DNA from: JAFMJV01 sp963814315
Lineage (GTDB): Bacteria; Chloroflexota; Limnocylindria; Limnocylindrales; CSP1-4
Direction: 5' to 3'
DNA: 64,000 nt
NCBI GenBank assembly: GCA_963814315.1
Contig: CAWFCG010000003.1
Location: 1,054,001-1,118,000 of the forward strand
Shown piece by piece: positions 43,250 to 51,282 of the stretch (its first letter is position 1; each line of letters begins with the position of its first letter). The notes under the pieces were generated by a model. That model had not been told where the DNA came from and did not search any database. It saw only the letters and a list, made by a program, of their open reading frames with translations. The translations under genes and the position numbers were made by a program.

Positions 43250-44235
43250 GAGCCAGGGCGCTCCAAGTCGAGGGCGACCCAGTCGGTCTCCTGGTCGCGG
43301 CGCAAAACGCGCAGACCGGCGGCGGCGAGGGCGCGGCGCACCTCTGGTTCGCGTTCGATGAAGATGCCCGACGCCAACAGGCGACCACCACTGGCGGGAG
43401 TACCGTCCCCCGGTCGCACGGTCGCAGCCAAGTCGGACGCCAACTGCACCAGCAGGCTAGCCACGAGGTTGGCGAACACGAGATCGAAGGGGCCTCCGGC
43501 GATGGGTAGACTGCCCTGACGCGCGTCGATGCTGACGCCGTTGCGCTGGGCGTTCTGCAGGGTGGACTCGACCGCGATGGGATCAGTGTCCACGGCACGG
43601 ACGGGATCTGCGCCCAACAGTGCGGCCCCGACCGCGAGGATGCCCGATCCGGAGCCGACGTCGAGGGTGTTGGCTCCCTCCACGATGCCCTCGTCGGCCC
43701 AACGCTCCAGACCGACCAGGCAGAGACGGGTGGTCGGATGGAGACCCGTGCCGAAGGCCATTCCCGGGTCGAGCGCGATGATGACGTCGTCAGGCGCCGG
43801 TTCGAACTCGCGCCACGTGGGCTTGATGACGATGCGGCGCCCCAGGCGCATGACCGGGAAGTAGTCCTTCCAGGCAGTGGCCCAATCCTCTTCGTGGACC
43901 TCACGCACCTGCAGCTCCCCGATGGGGCGCAGGTCGAAGGCGGTCAGGTGGCCCAGTCGTTGGCGCGCGGCAGCGATAGCGGCTTCGGCCGCAGCACGGT
44001 CGATAGCCGGCAGATAGGCACGAATGGTCACCGCTGCCCCCTCGAGCGGCACGGCCTCCAGGCCCTCCTGCTCGGTGGCGAAGGGCTGCTCGACCGAGAC
44101 GCCACCGCCAGCATCGCGCGAGAGGATCTCGCTGACGGCCTCGACCGCCTCCGGGTCACACTGGATGCTCATCTCCAGCCACGTGCCGGCCGCGGAGGTG
44201 CCGTCGTCCTCGCTCATGAGTGGGTCGTCCGTCAC
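43246..44235 (-). CDS. prmA: Ribosomal protein L11 methyltransferase
   Basis: 329 aa. An N-terminal substrate-recognition domain is followed by LQVREVHEEDWATAWKDYFPVMRLGRRIVIKPTW, GMAFGTGLHPTTRLCL, and SAM motif I NTLDVGSGSGILAVGAALLGADPVRAVDTDPIAVE; motif IV reads FDLVFANLVASLLV. PrmA trimethylates ribosomal protein L11. It follows dnaJ closely, the usual order. ATG 44217 is an alternative start giving MSEDDG. Confidence 0.93.
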   Translation of the reverse strand: MTDDPLMSEDDGTSAAGTWLEMSIQCDPEAVEAVSEILSRDAGGGVSVEQPFATEQEGLEAVPLEGAAVTIRAYLPAIDRAAAEAAIAAARQRLGHLTAFDLRPIGELQVREVHEEDWATAWKDYFPVMRLGRRIVIKPTWREFEPAPDDVIIALDPGMAFGTGLHPTTRLCLVGLERWADEGIVEGANTLDVGSGSGILAVGAALLGADPVRAVDTDPIAVESTLQNAQRNGVSIDARQGSLPIAGGPFDLVFANLVASLLVQLASDLAATVRPGDGTPASGGRLLASGIFIEREPEVRRALAAAGLRVLRRDQETDWVALDLERPGS

Positions 44236-44243
44236 ATGCCTAC

Positions 44244-45407
44244 TCAGCTGATGGCGTCCTTGAGTCGATCACCCAGCGAGCGCTTGCCGCGCCGTGTGCG
44301 CGGACCGTCGGCCGGTTTGGTCTCACCGTCGAGGTTGATCTCACCAGACTCGGCCGCCAGCTCCTCAAGCAGCTCGCGTTGGCGGTCAGTGAGACGAGTG
44401 GGGACCGTGACGTCGATGAGCACGTGGAGGTCACCACGGGCGCCAGGGCGGCGCAGGTGTGGCACGCCCTTGCCGCGGCGGCGGATCTCCGTCCCCGGCT
44501 GCGTGCCTGGCTTGACCTCCAGCATCTCCTCGCCATCGGGCGTGAGGATGGGCACATCGGCACCCAGGGCCGCCTGTGTTAGCGACAGCTTGAGCTCACA
44601 GTAGAGTTCGGTGCCATCGCGCTTGAGGACGGGGTGCTCTTCGACGTGCGTGACCACGTACAGGTTGCCCGGCGTGCCGCCACGTGGCGCCGCCTCGCCC
44701 TCCCCGGTCAGGCGGATCTGGTGGCCGTCATCGATGCCAGCCGGGATGGTGACGCGCAAGGTGCGCCTATGCTCCGAACGCCCGTCACCGCGGCAGGTCG
44801 GGCAGGGCTTCTCCACGATCTGGCCACTGCCGCGACAACGTCCGCAAGGCGTCACATTGACCATCTGGCCGAGCAGCGTGTTGCGGACCTCGCGGACCTC
44901 ACCGCTGCCGTCACAGCGCGGGCAGGCGATCGGCTGTGAGCCCTCCTCTGCTCCGCTACCGCCGCAGGTCTCGCAGGTGTCGAGCGAGTTGAAGCCGAGC
45001 TCCTTCTCCGTCCCGTGGATGGCCTCGTCGAACGTCAGCTGCAGGTCGTAGCGCAGGTCTGCTCCCGCCGGACGACGCGCACGACGCGCACCACCACCGG
45101 CGGCGCCGCTGAAGAAGGCGTCGAAGATGTCGCCGAAGCCCTGGAAGCCGCCGAAGGGTCCGTATCCTTCCGCGCCGGTACCACCCACGCCGGCGCGACC
45201 GAACGTGTCGTACTGCTGGCGGCGTCCGGGATCGCTCAGGACCTGGTAGGCCTCGTTGATCTCCTTGAAACGCGCGTCAGCATCAGGGTCGGTATTGACG
45301 TCGGGGTGCCATTGCTGGGCCAGCTTTCGGAACGAGCGCTTGATCTCTTCGTCACTGGCACCGCGCTCCAGCCCCAGGATCTCGTAGTAGTCGCGGGTCG
45401 TGGCCAT
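44244..45407 (-). CDS. dnaJ: Chaperone protein DnaJ
   Basis: 387 aa type I DnaJ, the Hsp40 partner of DnaK. The J domain (residues 1-70) contains the HPD motif (QQWHPDVNT). A Gly/Phe-rich segment (GYGPFGGFQGFGDIF) follows, then four CxxCxGxG-type zinc repeats (CETCGGSG, CPRCDGSG, CGRCRGSG, CPTCRGDG) and the C-terminal substrate-binding domains. No dnaK or grpE is in the window. It heads dnaJ-prmA-DUF2269 and diverges from the YcaQ-family gene. Confidence 0.97.
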   Translation of the reverse strand: MATTRDYYEILGLERGASDEEIKRSFRKLAQQWHPDVNTDPDADARFKEINEAYQVLSDPGRRQQYDTFGRAGVGGTGAEGYGPFGGFQGFGDIFDAFFSGAAGGGARRARRPAGADLRYDLQLTFDEAIHGTEKELGFNSLDTCETCGGSGAEEGSQPIACPRCDGSGEVREVRNTLLGQMVNVTPCGRCRGSGQIVEKPCPTCRGDGRSEHRRTLRVTIPAGIDDGHQIRLTGEGEAAPRGGTPGNLYVVTHVEEHPVLKRDGTELYCELKLSLTQAALGADVPILTPDGEEMLEVKPGTQPGTEIRRRGKGVPHLRRPGARGDLHVLIDVTVPTRLTDRQRELLEELAAESGEINLDGETKPADGPRTRRGKRSLGDRLKDAIS

Positions 45408-45460
45408 GCAATGCCGGAGTATAGGGAAGGTGCGCCCAAGACCCCCGCCACGAACGTCGG

Positions 45461-45500
45461 GGCCGCGTATCCTGCGTGAAGGCCGCGTATCCTGCGTGCC
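45461..45500. repeat. Tandem duplication of a 20-bp promoter unit
   Basis: GGCCGCGTATCCTGCGTG occurs twice in direct succession with a 20-bp period (45461 and 45481), each followed by two different bases. Both copies hold a TATCCT box (45468-45473 and 45488-45493). The second is 8 nt before the ATG of the YcaQ-family gene, so the promoter itself appears duplicated. Confidence 0.75.
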
Positions 45501-45501
45501 T

Positions 45502-46776
45502 ATGCAGCCACTCGCGATCTCGGCGTCCGCGGCTCGGCGTTTCCTGGTCCAACGTCACCTACTCGCGCCGGCGCGGACCCAAGTGGCCGGGATCGATGGC
45601 GTGCGCGCCGTCTTCGACCGCCTCGGTTCCATCCAGTTCGATCCGCTCGCGGTGGCCGGTCGCAACCACGACCTGGTGCTCCATGCCCGTGTGCGCGACT
45701 ACGACTCGGCCTGGACGAACGAGCTGCTCTACGAGCGGCGCGAGCTGTTCGAGGCTTACAACAAGGGCCTGTCATTGCTGCCCACCAGCGAGCTGCCGTG
45801 GCATCGGCACACCTGGGACAAGTTCCGGGTCCACCACGAAGGAGAATATTTCAGCCGCCATGCGGAGACCATCGAGCACCTGTTGGCGCGGATCCGCGAG
45901 GAGGGACCGCTCTGCAGCCTCGACTTCGAGCGGCGGCCGGCGCTGGATTGGTATTGGGGTCCGACCAGCGAGGTGCGTGCCACCCTCGAGGCGCTCTCGG
46001 AGGCGGGTATCTTGGGGTTGGCCCGGCGGGAGGGCAACCGCCGCTACTACGACCTCATCGAGCGGCTCTACCCGGCTGCCCTCCTTTCCGAGGAGCGGCC
46101 GGACCGTGAGCAGCGACGTCATCGATTGCTCTCGCGCTATCGGGCACATGGGCTGCTCGGCACCACCGGCCAGTCAGAACTCTGGTACGGCATCGGCCCT
46201 GCCCTTCGACCACGTGCCACCGACCCGCCGGGAACCGTCACGCGCGCGGAACTGCACGCGGAGCTACTGGCGGATGGTGAGCTGGTTCCGGTCGAGGTCG
46301 AGGGCGTCCGCGGCAAACGCTACGTGCTCCACGGGGAGATGGACGCGCTGCATGCAGCCGTGGAGGCGACGGACCGCGGCGACCCGCTCGCCGACCCCAG
46401 CGTGGTCCTTTTGGCGCCGTTGGATCCGCTAGCGTGGGACCGCCAGTTGCTGCGCAGCCTGTTCGACTTCGACTACGTCTGGGAGGTGTACGTACCGCAG
46501 CAGAAGCGTCGCTGGGGCTACTACGTGTTGCCCTTGCTCTGGGGCGACCGACTGGTCGGGCGCATCGAACCGCGCATCGACCGCGCCGCGGGCGTCATCC
46601 GCATCCTCGGCATCTGGTGGCAGGACGACTTCGCACCGCGACGCGATGAGGCATTTGTCGGCGCCTTGCGCCAGTCGCTGGCTGCGTACGCCGACTTTGG
46701 TGGCGTGAAGCGGATCGACTGGGGCACCCACACGCCGGAACGACGGCTCTTCGGATCCGGTCGACGACCCACTTGA
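45502..46776 (+). CDS. YcaQ-family (HTH_42) DNA-crosslink glycosylase-like protein
   Basis: 424 aa from ATG 45502 (MQPLAISASAARRFLVQRHLL). The family signature is LGSIQFDPLAVAGRNHDLVLHARV, where QFD matches the catalytic QxD motif of YcaQ proteins, followed by WTNELLYERRELFEAYNKGLSLLP and a winged-helix region. YcaQ proteins unhook interstrand DNA crosslinks by base excision; the exact substrate here is unknown. A duplicated -10 unit lies immediately upstream with no ribosome site, so the mRNA is probably leaderless. Its TGA overlaps the TTGACA of the next promoter. Confidence 0.88.
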   Translation: MQPLAISASAARRFLVQRHLLAPARTQVAGIDGVRAVFDRLGSIQFDPLAVAGRNHDLVLHARVRDYDSAWTNELLYERRELFEAYNKGLSLLPTSELPWHRHTWDKFRVHHEGEYFSRHAETIEHLLARIREEGPLCSLDFERRPALDWYWGPTSEVRATLEALSEAGILGLARREGNRRYYDLIERLYPAALLSEERPDREQRRHRLLSRYRAHGLLGTTGQSELWYGIGPALRPRATDPPGTVTRAELHAELLADGELVPVEVEGVRGKRYVLHGEMDALHAAVEATDRGDPLADPSVVLLAPLDPLAWDRQLLRSLFDFDYVWEVYVPQQKRRWGYYVLPLLWGDRLVGRIEPRIDRAAGVIRILGIWWQDDFAPRRDEAFVGALRQSLAAYADFGGVKRIDWGTHTPERRLFGSGRRPT

Positions 46777-46801
46777 CACGTACGTAGCGACACCCTATAT
46801 T
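46773..46801 (+). promoter_or_regulatory. Consensus sigma70 promoter with TACGTA box
   Basis: TTGACA (46773-46778), 17 bp, TATATT (46796-46801), close to ideal. TACGTA lies right after the -35 (46781-46786), and another copy is in the leader (46825-46830). The first 16 bases, TTGACACGTACGTAGC, are identical to the promoter at 47899. Confidence 0.75.
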
Positions 46802-46848
46802 CCGTAGGTACTACTTACCTGCGCTACGTAGTAGAGGGGAGCCGCCAG

Positions 46849-47451
46849 ATGCCATCCAGAACGACGAGGATCATGGGCACGCTCGCGGTCAGCGCGCTGA
46901 GCGTGGTCATGGTGGCCGGGCCGACATCGGCACATGCCGCCGGCGACGACGACACGCACCGTGGCCACGCTGGTCGGCACGCCTTCGGCGACTCCGAAAT
47001 GAGACCTCGTGCGCTCTGCATGTACGCACCGCCGGCACCCACGGCGGTGGTGGACGTTGCGTCCGAGTTCGTCGGCGTGGTCGTCCGTCCTCCGAAGATG
47101 GCCGCCATCGACCGCACGCTCGGTGTCGACCGCGCACGGGTCGCTTGGCGTTTCGTGTTGCAGGAGAAGCTCGGTGACGACCAGTGGCAGCGGGTGAAGC
47201 GGAGCCCTCTGCAGATCACCCGCACCAGTGAGCATCACGCCGCGCACTTCAGTCGCATGAAGGTGCGCTACGACGGCGACCCGGCTGCCGAATACCGTGT
47301 CAAGACCAAGGCCATCTGGCTCAAGTCGGGGCCTCGACGCGCCGGCGTCGCCACCCATATCGTCGACTTCTATCGAGTGAACGGCCGAGTCAGCGAGAGC
47401 TCTTGCCCCGGCATCCTGCCGGTTCCAGCGCCGACGCCGGCCACCAAGTAA
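46849..47451 (+). CDS. Secreted protein of unknown function under a TACGTA promoter
   Basis: 200 aa. GAGGGGAG precedes the ATG by about 8 nt. A signal peptide (IMGTLAVSALSVVMVAGPTSAHA) leads into a His/Asp-rich N-terminus (GDDDTHRGHAGRHAFGD), then an unfamiliar domain containing ALCMYAPPAPTAVVDVASEFVGVVVRPPKMAAIDRTLGVDRARVAW and ending SESSCPGILPVPAPTPATK. Two Cys may form a disulfide. The metal-like His/Asp stretch is suggestive only. It shares its promoter with the two-gene unit 48031-48662, so a joint function or signal is likely. Confidence 0.78.
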   Translation: MPSRTTRIMGTLAVSALSVVMVAGPTSAHAAGDDDTHRGHAGRHAFGDSEMRPRALCMYAPPAPTAVVDVASEFVGVVVRPPKMAAIDRTLGVDRARVAWRFVLQEKLGDDQWQRVKRSPLQITRTSEHHAAHFSRMKVRYDGDPAAEYRVKTKAIWLKSGPRRAGVATHIVDFYRVNGRVSESSCPGILPVPAPTPATK

Positions 47452-47467
47452 CAAGCCTCCTCCCTGA

Positions 47468-47492
47468 GGGCATCCTTGTTCCGAGGATGCCC
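47468..47492 (+). terminator. Hairpin after the secreted-protein gene
   Basis: Perfect 9-bp arms GGGCATCCT and AGGATGCCC around TGTTCCG, 17 nt past the stop codon. No T-run follows. Confidence 0.5.
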
Positions 47493-47530
47493 GGACCGAC
47501 GGCGGGCCCCAGACCACCCGTCGAGTGTCA

Positions 47531-47563
47531 GGCGCCGTTCCGCGAGCCAGCGCGGACGGCGCC
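47531..47563 (+). terminator. Second, GC-rich hairpin
   Basis: GGCGCCGTTCCGCG pairs with CGCGGACGGCGCC with one bulged T, around AGCCAG; TCGGTCTTT follows. This is a plausible back-up terminator. Confidence 0.45.
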
Positions 47564-47898
47564 TCGGTCTTTCCGGCGGGTCGGCCAAAGCTGAACAGTC
47601 TCCGAGAAGTTGTGGACACATCATCGTCGTCATCTCGGCCTCTTCCCTCTTCGCTCCGGCGAGCGTCAGCCAAGGAGCGTCGGCCTGCTGGTTGCGGCCC
47701 ATGTGGGTGCGATCGGTATCGCAGTGGGTCAAGTCGTGCTCAAGACCCTGCTCACGCCTGCGGGACTTGGCACCCCAGCTGCGCTTGAGCCCACGCCCGC
47801 TTCGGTCCGGCCACGCGTATCGACTGGGGTCCGCACGGCCTGAACAACGGCCGTCGGATCGCGATTTCGGTCTTCCTGGTGCATACGTCACTGCCCAT
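47564..47898. other. Stretch without a confident gene
   Basis: The only candidate is a 77-aa plus-strand frame at 47610-47843 with one hydrophobic stretch (VGLLVAAHVGAIGIAVGQVVLKTLL). It lacks a convincing start, and its codon pattern is no better than that of the other frames. I see no RNA gene or repeat here. Confidence 0.3.
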
Positions 47899-47927
47899 TT
47901 GACACGTACGTAGCTATCACGGATACT
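47899..47927 (+). promoter_or_regulatory. Second TACGTA-type promoter
   Basis: TTGACA (47899-47904), 17 bp, GATACT (47922-47927). It shares the 16-mer TTGACACGTACGTAGC with the promoter at 46773. Transcription would start near 47934, giving a leader of about 97 nt before the gene at 48031. Confidence 0.65.
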
Positions 47928-47981
47928 CCGTACGTAATACGCACGTAGTATCCGTACGTATTACGTAACTTTCGGTACGTA
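47907..47981. repeat. Array of five TACGTA boxes
   Basis: TACGTA occurs at 47907, 47931, 47955, 47962 and 47976 (offsets 24, 24, 7 and 14 bp). Within the array TACGTAATACG (47931-47941) and CGTATTACGTA (47957-47967) form an 11-bp inverted repeat. The boxes run from the -35 region into the leader, as expected for a cooperatively bound repressor or nucleoid-type protein. Confidence 0.7.
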
Positions 47982-48030
47982 TCCATGTCGGAGCGACTGA
48001 TGGGACCAGTGGACACAAGGAGTCGCTTCG

Positions 48031-48228
48031 ATGCGCTGTGGCATTTCGCGGTCCTCGACCGCCTCAAACCACGCTTGCGCCACGCGATCGACGGGGCCGC
48101 TCAATTTCGAGCGCGACGGCTCGGAGCCATCTGGTCGCGCCAGAGGTGGCCCTTGGCGCCCGGGATCAGGCGACTGCCCTGCATGTCTCGGCATCGGTTG
48201 CAGCGACTGCTGTCACATCGGACGGTGA
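48031..48228 (+). CDS. Small Cys-rich protein, putative zinc-binding
   Basis: 65 aa. The start has a strong ribosome site, AAGGAG (48017-48022), 8 nt upstream. The C-terminus CPACLGIGCSDCCHIGR is a CxxC-x4-CxxC-type knuckle like those that bind zinc; the N-terminus adds two more Cys. The longer frame opening at 47985 across this region lacks a ribosome site. The stop TGA overlaps the GTG of the next gene (GTGA), the coupling seen all over this window. No family is assigned. It is the first gene after the TACGTA array. Confidence 0.6.
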   Translation: MRCGISRSSTASNHACATRSTGPLNFERDGSEPSGRARGGPWRPGSGDCPACLGIGCSDCCHIGR

Positions 48229-48662
48229 GCGCCTTGAAGCCTCGCAATGGCAAGCCCAGGGATCCCGACTACTGGAGGAAATGGCGCGCGGCGCACCAAG
48301 ACTACCGCGAACGCGAGAAGCGCCGCAGCCGAAACCGCACCACCAAGGCGCACGGAGACCGGGCCGGGCAATACCAGCGCCGTCGCGAACGTCTTCGGGT
48401 CCGGCGTGCGGAGCACGGCTGGGTGGAGTCGCATCATCCAATCCTCGACGACGCCACGCTGGCGACCCTGAACCACATCAGGCCCGACCGCCGCACGCAC
48501 TACCTAGATCCGCTCTACGAGGACTGCCTGATGTCGGCGGTGCTCGCCATCCTGGAGGGCTCGGATCCGCATGAAGCCATCAGGTCGACGCTCCGCGCCG
48601 AGCGCAGCCACCGTGCCCGTCGTCTGCCGCTGGACGATGTCGAACCACACCTCGCGGCCTGA
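48225..48662 (+). CDS. Basic helical protein of unknown function, coupled to the Cys-rich gene
   Basis: 145 aa from GTG 48225 (MSALKPRNGKPRDPDYWRKWRAAHQDYREREKRR). A strongly basic N-terminal helix suggests nucleic-acid binding, and the C-terminal part HYLDPLYEDCLMSAVLAILEGSDPHEAIRSTLRAERS is a compact helical segment. I do not recognise the family. An alternative start at 47985 would prepend 80 residues that overlap the Cys-rich gene in another frame and lie downstream of no ribosome site. It is probably controlled by the TACGTA promoter. Confidence 0.6.
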   Translation: MSALKPRNGKPRDPDYWRKWRAAHQDYREREKRRSRNRTTKAHGDRAGQYQRRRERLRVRRAEHGWVESHHPILDDATLATLNHIRPDRRTHYLDPLYEDCLMSAVLAILEGSDPHEAIRSTLRAERSHRARRLPLDDVEPHLAA

Positions 48663-48720
48663 CAGCGTCCGTTCATGCTCGCCCCGACTCGACCCAGGTC
48701 GCCCCACCCGGAACCGCGCC

Positions 48721-49509
48721 TCACTTGAGCAAGAGGCCGCGCAGGCGACGAGCGGTGATGGTGACGCCGACCAGGCCCATGACGCCGAGGTAGGCGATGT
48801 CCACCAGCACCATCGGCCCCACCTCACCAGTGGAGAAGCTGCGCAGCATGTGCACACCGCGATAGAGCGGTGTCAGCTCCACGATCGCTTCCAGCCAGTC
48901 AGGATAGACCGAGATGGGGAAGAACGTGCCACTGAAGAGGAACATCGGCATGGTCACCACGGTGACGACGTCGAAGTCCTGCCACTTGCGCATGAAGGTG
49001 GTCGCGGCCATCCCGACCGACGCCGCGGCGAGGCCGATGAGCACGGCGCCGGGGATCATCAGGATGCCCCACGGCGACAGCACGAGGCCCAGCACAAGCA
49101 TGACCATCAGGAAGGCGATGGCGTAGAGCAACCCGCGCGTGAGCGCCCAGCTCACCTCGCCGATGGCGATGTCCGATGGGCCCAGCGGAGTCGAGAGGAT
49201 GGCGTCGAACGTCTTGGCGTACTTGAGCTTGAAGAAGAGGTTGAAGGTGGCCTCGAAGAGCGCGCCGTTCATGGCCGCGGTGGCCATCAGGCCAGGTGCC
49301 ACGAAGGCGGCATAGGGGATGTCGCCGACGTCCCCCACCAGCGTGCCCAGGCCAAAGCCGATGCCGAGCAGGTAGAAGATGGGTTCGAAGAAGCCGGTGA
49401 CGATGATGGTCCAGTTGCGCCGGTAGACCAGCACGTCCCGCTCCAGCACCTTATGGGCACGTGAGCTGCCCAGCGGCCCGGTGGGGAAGAGGCGAGTGGT
49501 GATGAACAT
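48721..49509 (-). CDS. ABC-2 type exporter permease 2
   Basis: 262 aa from ATG 49509 (MFITTRLFPTGPLGS). Six membrane helices and the ABC-2 motif near the end of the fourth (FDVVTVVTMPMFLFSGTFFPISVYPDWLEAIVELTPLYRGVHMLR). It resembles NodJ/DrrB-type permeases. It is paralogous to permease 1, which ends 4 nt upstream, so the pair likely forms a heterodimer with the ATPase at 50299-51246. Confidence 0.9.
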   Translation of the reverse strand: MFITTRLFPTGPLGSSRAHKVLERDVLVYRRNWTIIVTGFFEPIFYLLGIGFGLGTLVGDVGDIPYAAFVAPGLMATAAMNGALFEATFNLFFKLKYAKTFDAILSTPLGPSDIAIGEVSWALTRGLLYAIAFLMVMLVLGLVLSPWGILMIPGAVLIGLAAASVGMAATTFMRKWQDFDVVTVVTMPMFLFSGTFFPISVYPDWLEAIVELTPLYRGVHMLRSFSTGEVGPMVLVDIAYLGVMGLVGVTITARRLRGLLLK

Positions 49510-49513
49510 GCCC

Positions 49514-50302
49514 CTACTCCGCCAGGCGCCGCTGGAAGGTGACGTAGGAGGCCAGGAGGCCCACCACCACGAAGGTGGTGAGGTAGGCCACGTTGACCAG
49601 CGCCAGAGCGGGATCGAGCACGTCCAGCGCGATGCCACGGGCCAGTGAGACGGCATGCCACAGAGGCGTCAGCACCGCCACCAACTGCAGCACCTCTGGC
49701 AGCTGGCTGATGGGGAAGAAGGTGCCACTGAAGATGAACATGGGCATGATGACGAACCGGAAGAGCGTGGCGAACGGCGCGTCGTTGGTCTGCGCCGCGG
49801 AGAAGGCCTGGATGGGCGCAGCGAAGGCCAGGCCCGTGAGCACCGCCACGGGCAACATGGCCACGGCGTGCGGCAGGTCCGTGGCCCCGAAGGCCACCAT
49901 GACCGCGAGGAACACGATGGCACCCACGGTCAGTCGAAGCCCCACCCAGACCAGTTGGCCGGTGGCCACGTGGCGAGCGTCCAACGGCGACAGGATCATG
50001 GCCACGTACGTCTTTAGCCAACGGATGCCGGCCATCACCGGGTACGTCGATTCGCCCGTGGCCGTGTTCATGGCCGTGGCCACCAGGATGCCCGGTGCCA
50101 GGAACATCACGTATGAGACGCCGTCGATGCCGGCCGGGTTGGCGTCGTCGACGAACGCGCCCAAGCCCACACCAAGCGCGGCCAGGTAGAGCACCGGGTT
50201 GAGGAAGGTGGAGAAGACGGTTCCGTGCCAGGTGCGCCGGTAGACGAGGATGTGGTGCTCCACGACCCGCAGCACGCCTCGCAGGGCGGAGCGTCCCTTC
50301 AC
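49514..50302 (-). CDS. ABC-2 type exporter permease 1
   Basis: 262 aa with six membrane helices and the same ABC-2 block as permease 2 (FRFVIMPMFIFSGTFFPISQLPEVLQLVAVLTPLWHAVSLARG). It begins MKGRSALRGVLRVVEHHILVYRRTWHGTVF. The GTG start overlaps the ATPase stop (GTGA). The exported substrate is unknown; lipids, drugs and polyketides are all used by the family. Confidence 0.9.
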   Translation of the reverse strand: MKGRSALRGVLRVVEHHILVYRRTWHGTVFSTFLNPVLYLAALGVGLGAFVDDANPAGIDGVSYVMFLAPGILVATAMNTATGESTYPVMAGIRWLKTYVAMILSPLDARHVATGQLVWVGLRLTVGAIVFLAVMVAFGATDLPHAVAMLPVAVLTGLAFAAPIQAFSAAQTNDAPFATLFRFVIMPMFIFSGTFFPISQLPEVLQLVAVLTPLWHAVSLARGIALDVLDPALALVNVAYLTTFVVVGLLASYVTFQRRLAE

Positions 50303-51246
50303 TCGAGGAGCCTCCGGCCGGTCAGCCGCAGGAAGACATCCTCCAACGACGAGCGCCGCACCAGCTGGCTCAGGGGGCGGATGCCCGCCGCATGCAGTGC
50401 CTCCGCGGCAGCCTCGCCGTCGTCGCTGTAGAGGAGCGTGCGATCCGGCAGGTGTTCCACGCGCTGGACGATGCCGTCGAAGCGACCGTCCAGGTCCGGC
50501 GACTCACCCTCTTCGAAACGCAGCTCCAGCACCTCGCGGCTGCTGTGCTGCTCGATCAGCTCCCGTGGTGAGCCCTCGGCCACGATGGCTGCCTTGTCCA
50601 TCACCACCAGGCGGTCACAGAGCTGCTCCGCCTCATCCATGTAGTGCGTGGTGAGGATGAGCGTGACGCCCTGCCGCTTGAGCCGGTACAGGCGCTCCCA
50701 GACGAGATGGCGGGCCTGTGGGTCAAGGCCGGTGGTGGGCTCATCGAGCAGCAGCACGGCGGGCTCGTTGATGAGCGCCCGCGCGATGGTCAGGCGCCGC
50801 TTCATGCCGCCCGATAGCGGCTCGACCTGCGAATCGGCCTTCTCGGTCAGCTGCACGAAGTCGAGGAGCTCATCGCTGCGGCGCCGGCACTCCTTGTAGG
50901 AGAGGTCGAAGTAGCGTCCGTAGATGATGAGGTTCTCGCGGACGGTGAGCTCCATGTCCAGCGTGTCCGCCTGCGGCACCACGCCGAGCCTGCCGCGGAT
51001 GGCCGAACCGTCGGTGGCGGGATCCATGCCCAGCACCTGCAGCGTGCCCTCGGTGACCGGTGAGATGCAGGCGACCATGCGCATGGTGCTGGTCTTCCCA
51101 GCACCATTCGGCCCCAGGAAACCGAATGCCTCGCCGGGGGCCACATCGAAGTCGATGGCGTCGACGGCGGTGAAGGTGCCGAAACGCTTGGTCAGCCCGC
51201 GGGCATGGATGAGCGGTGAGGTGCTGCTGGTCGATGTGGTGGGCAC
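50299..51246 (-). CDS. ABC exporter ATP-binding protein (DrrA/NodI type)
   Basis: 315 aa. Walker A GPNGAGKTST, signature LSGGMKRRLTIARALINEP, Walker B LLLDEPTTGLDP and the switch His in ILTTHYMDEAEQL are all intact. The C-terminal ~80 residues form the extra domain of the DrrA/NodI class. The GTG start lies 6 nt after a TACCAT box and has no ribosome site, so this exporter operon appears to have its own leaderless promoter rather than depending on the men operon. Confidence 0.94.
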   Translation of the reverse strand: MPTTSTSSTSPLIHARGLTKRFGTFTAVDAIDFDVAPGEAFGFLGPNGAGKTSTMRMVACISPVTEGTLQVLGMDPATDGSAIRGRLGVVPQADTLDMELTVRENLIIYGRYFDLSYKECRRRSDELLDFVQLTEKADSQVEPLSGGMKRRLTIARALINEPAVLLLDEPTTGLDPQARHLVWERLYRLKRQGVTLILTTHYMDEAEQLCDRLVVMDKAAIVAEGSPRELIEQHSSREVLELRFEEGESPDLDGRFDGIVQRVEHLPDRTLLYSDDGEAAAEALHAAGIRPLSQLVRRSSLEDVFLRLTGRRLLE

Positions 51247-51252
51247 CGCCCG

Positions 51253-51258
51253 ATGGTA
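51253..51258 (-). promoter_or_regulatory. -10 box of the ABC exporter operon
   Basis: TACCAT on the minus strand ends 6 nt before the GTG at 51246, within the 36-bp gap after menG. Confidence 0.4.
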
Positions 51259-51282
51259 GCCCGAATCAGCATCCGGACCAGC

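Noticed and set aside
48577..48590. CCATCAGGTCGA-like match to the dyad motif
   Set aside because: It lies inside a coding region and only the right half matches; no symmetrical left arm.
47985..48662. One 225-aa gene starting at ATG 47985
   Set aside because: No ribosome site; its first 80 residues overlap a better-supported small gene in another frame, and GTG 48225 shows the usual stop/start overlap.
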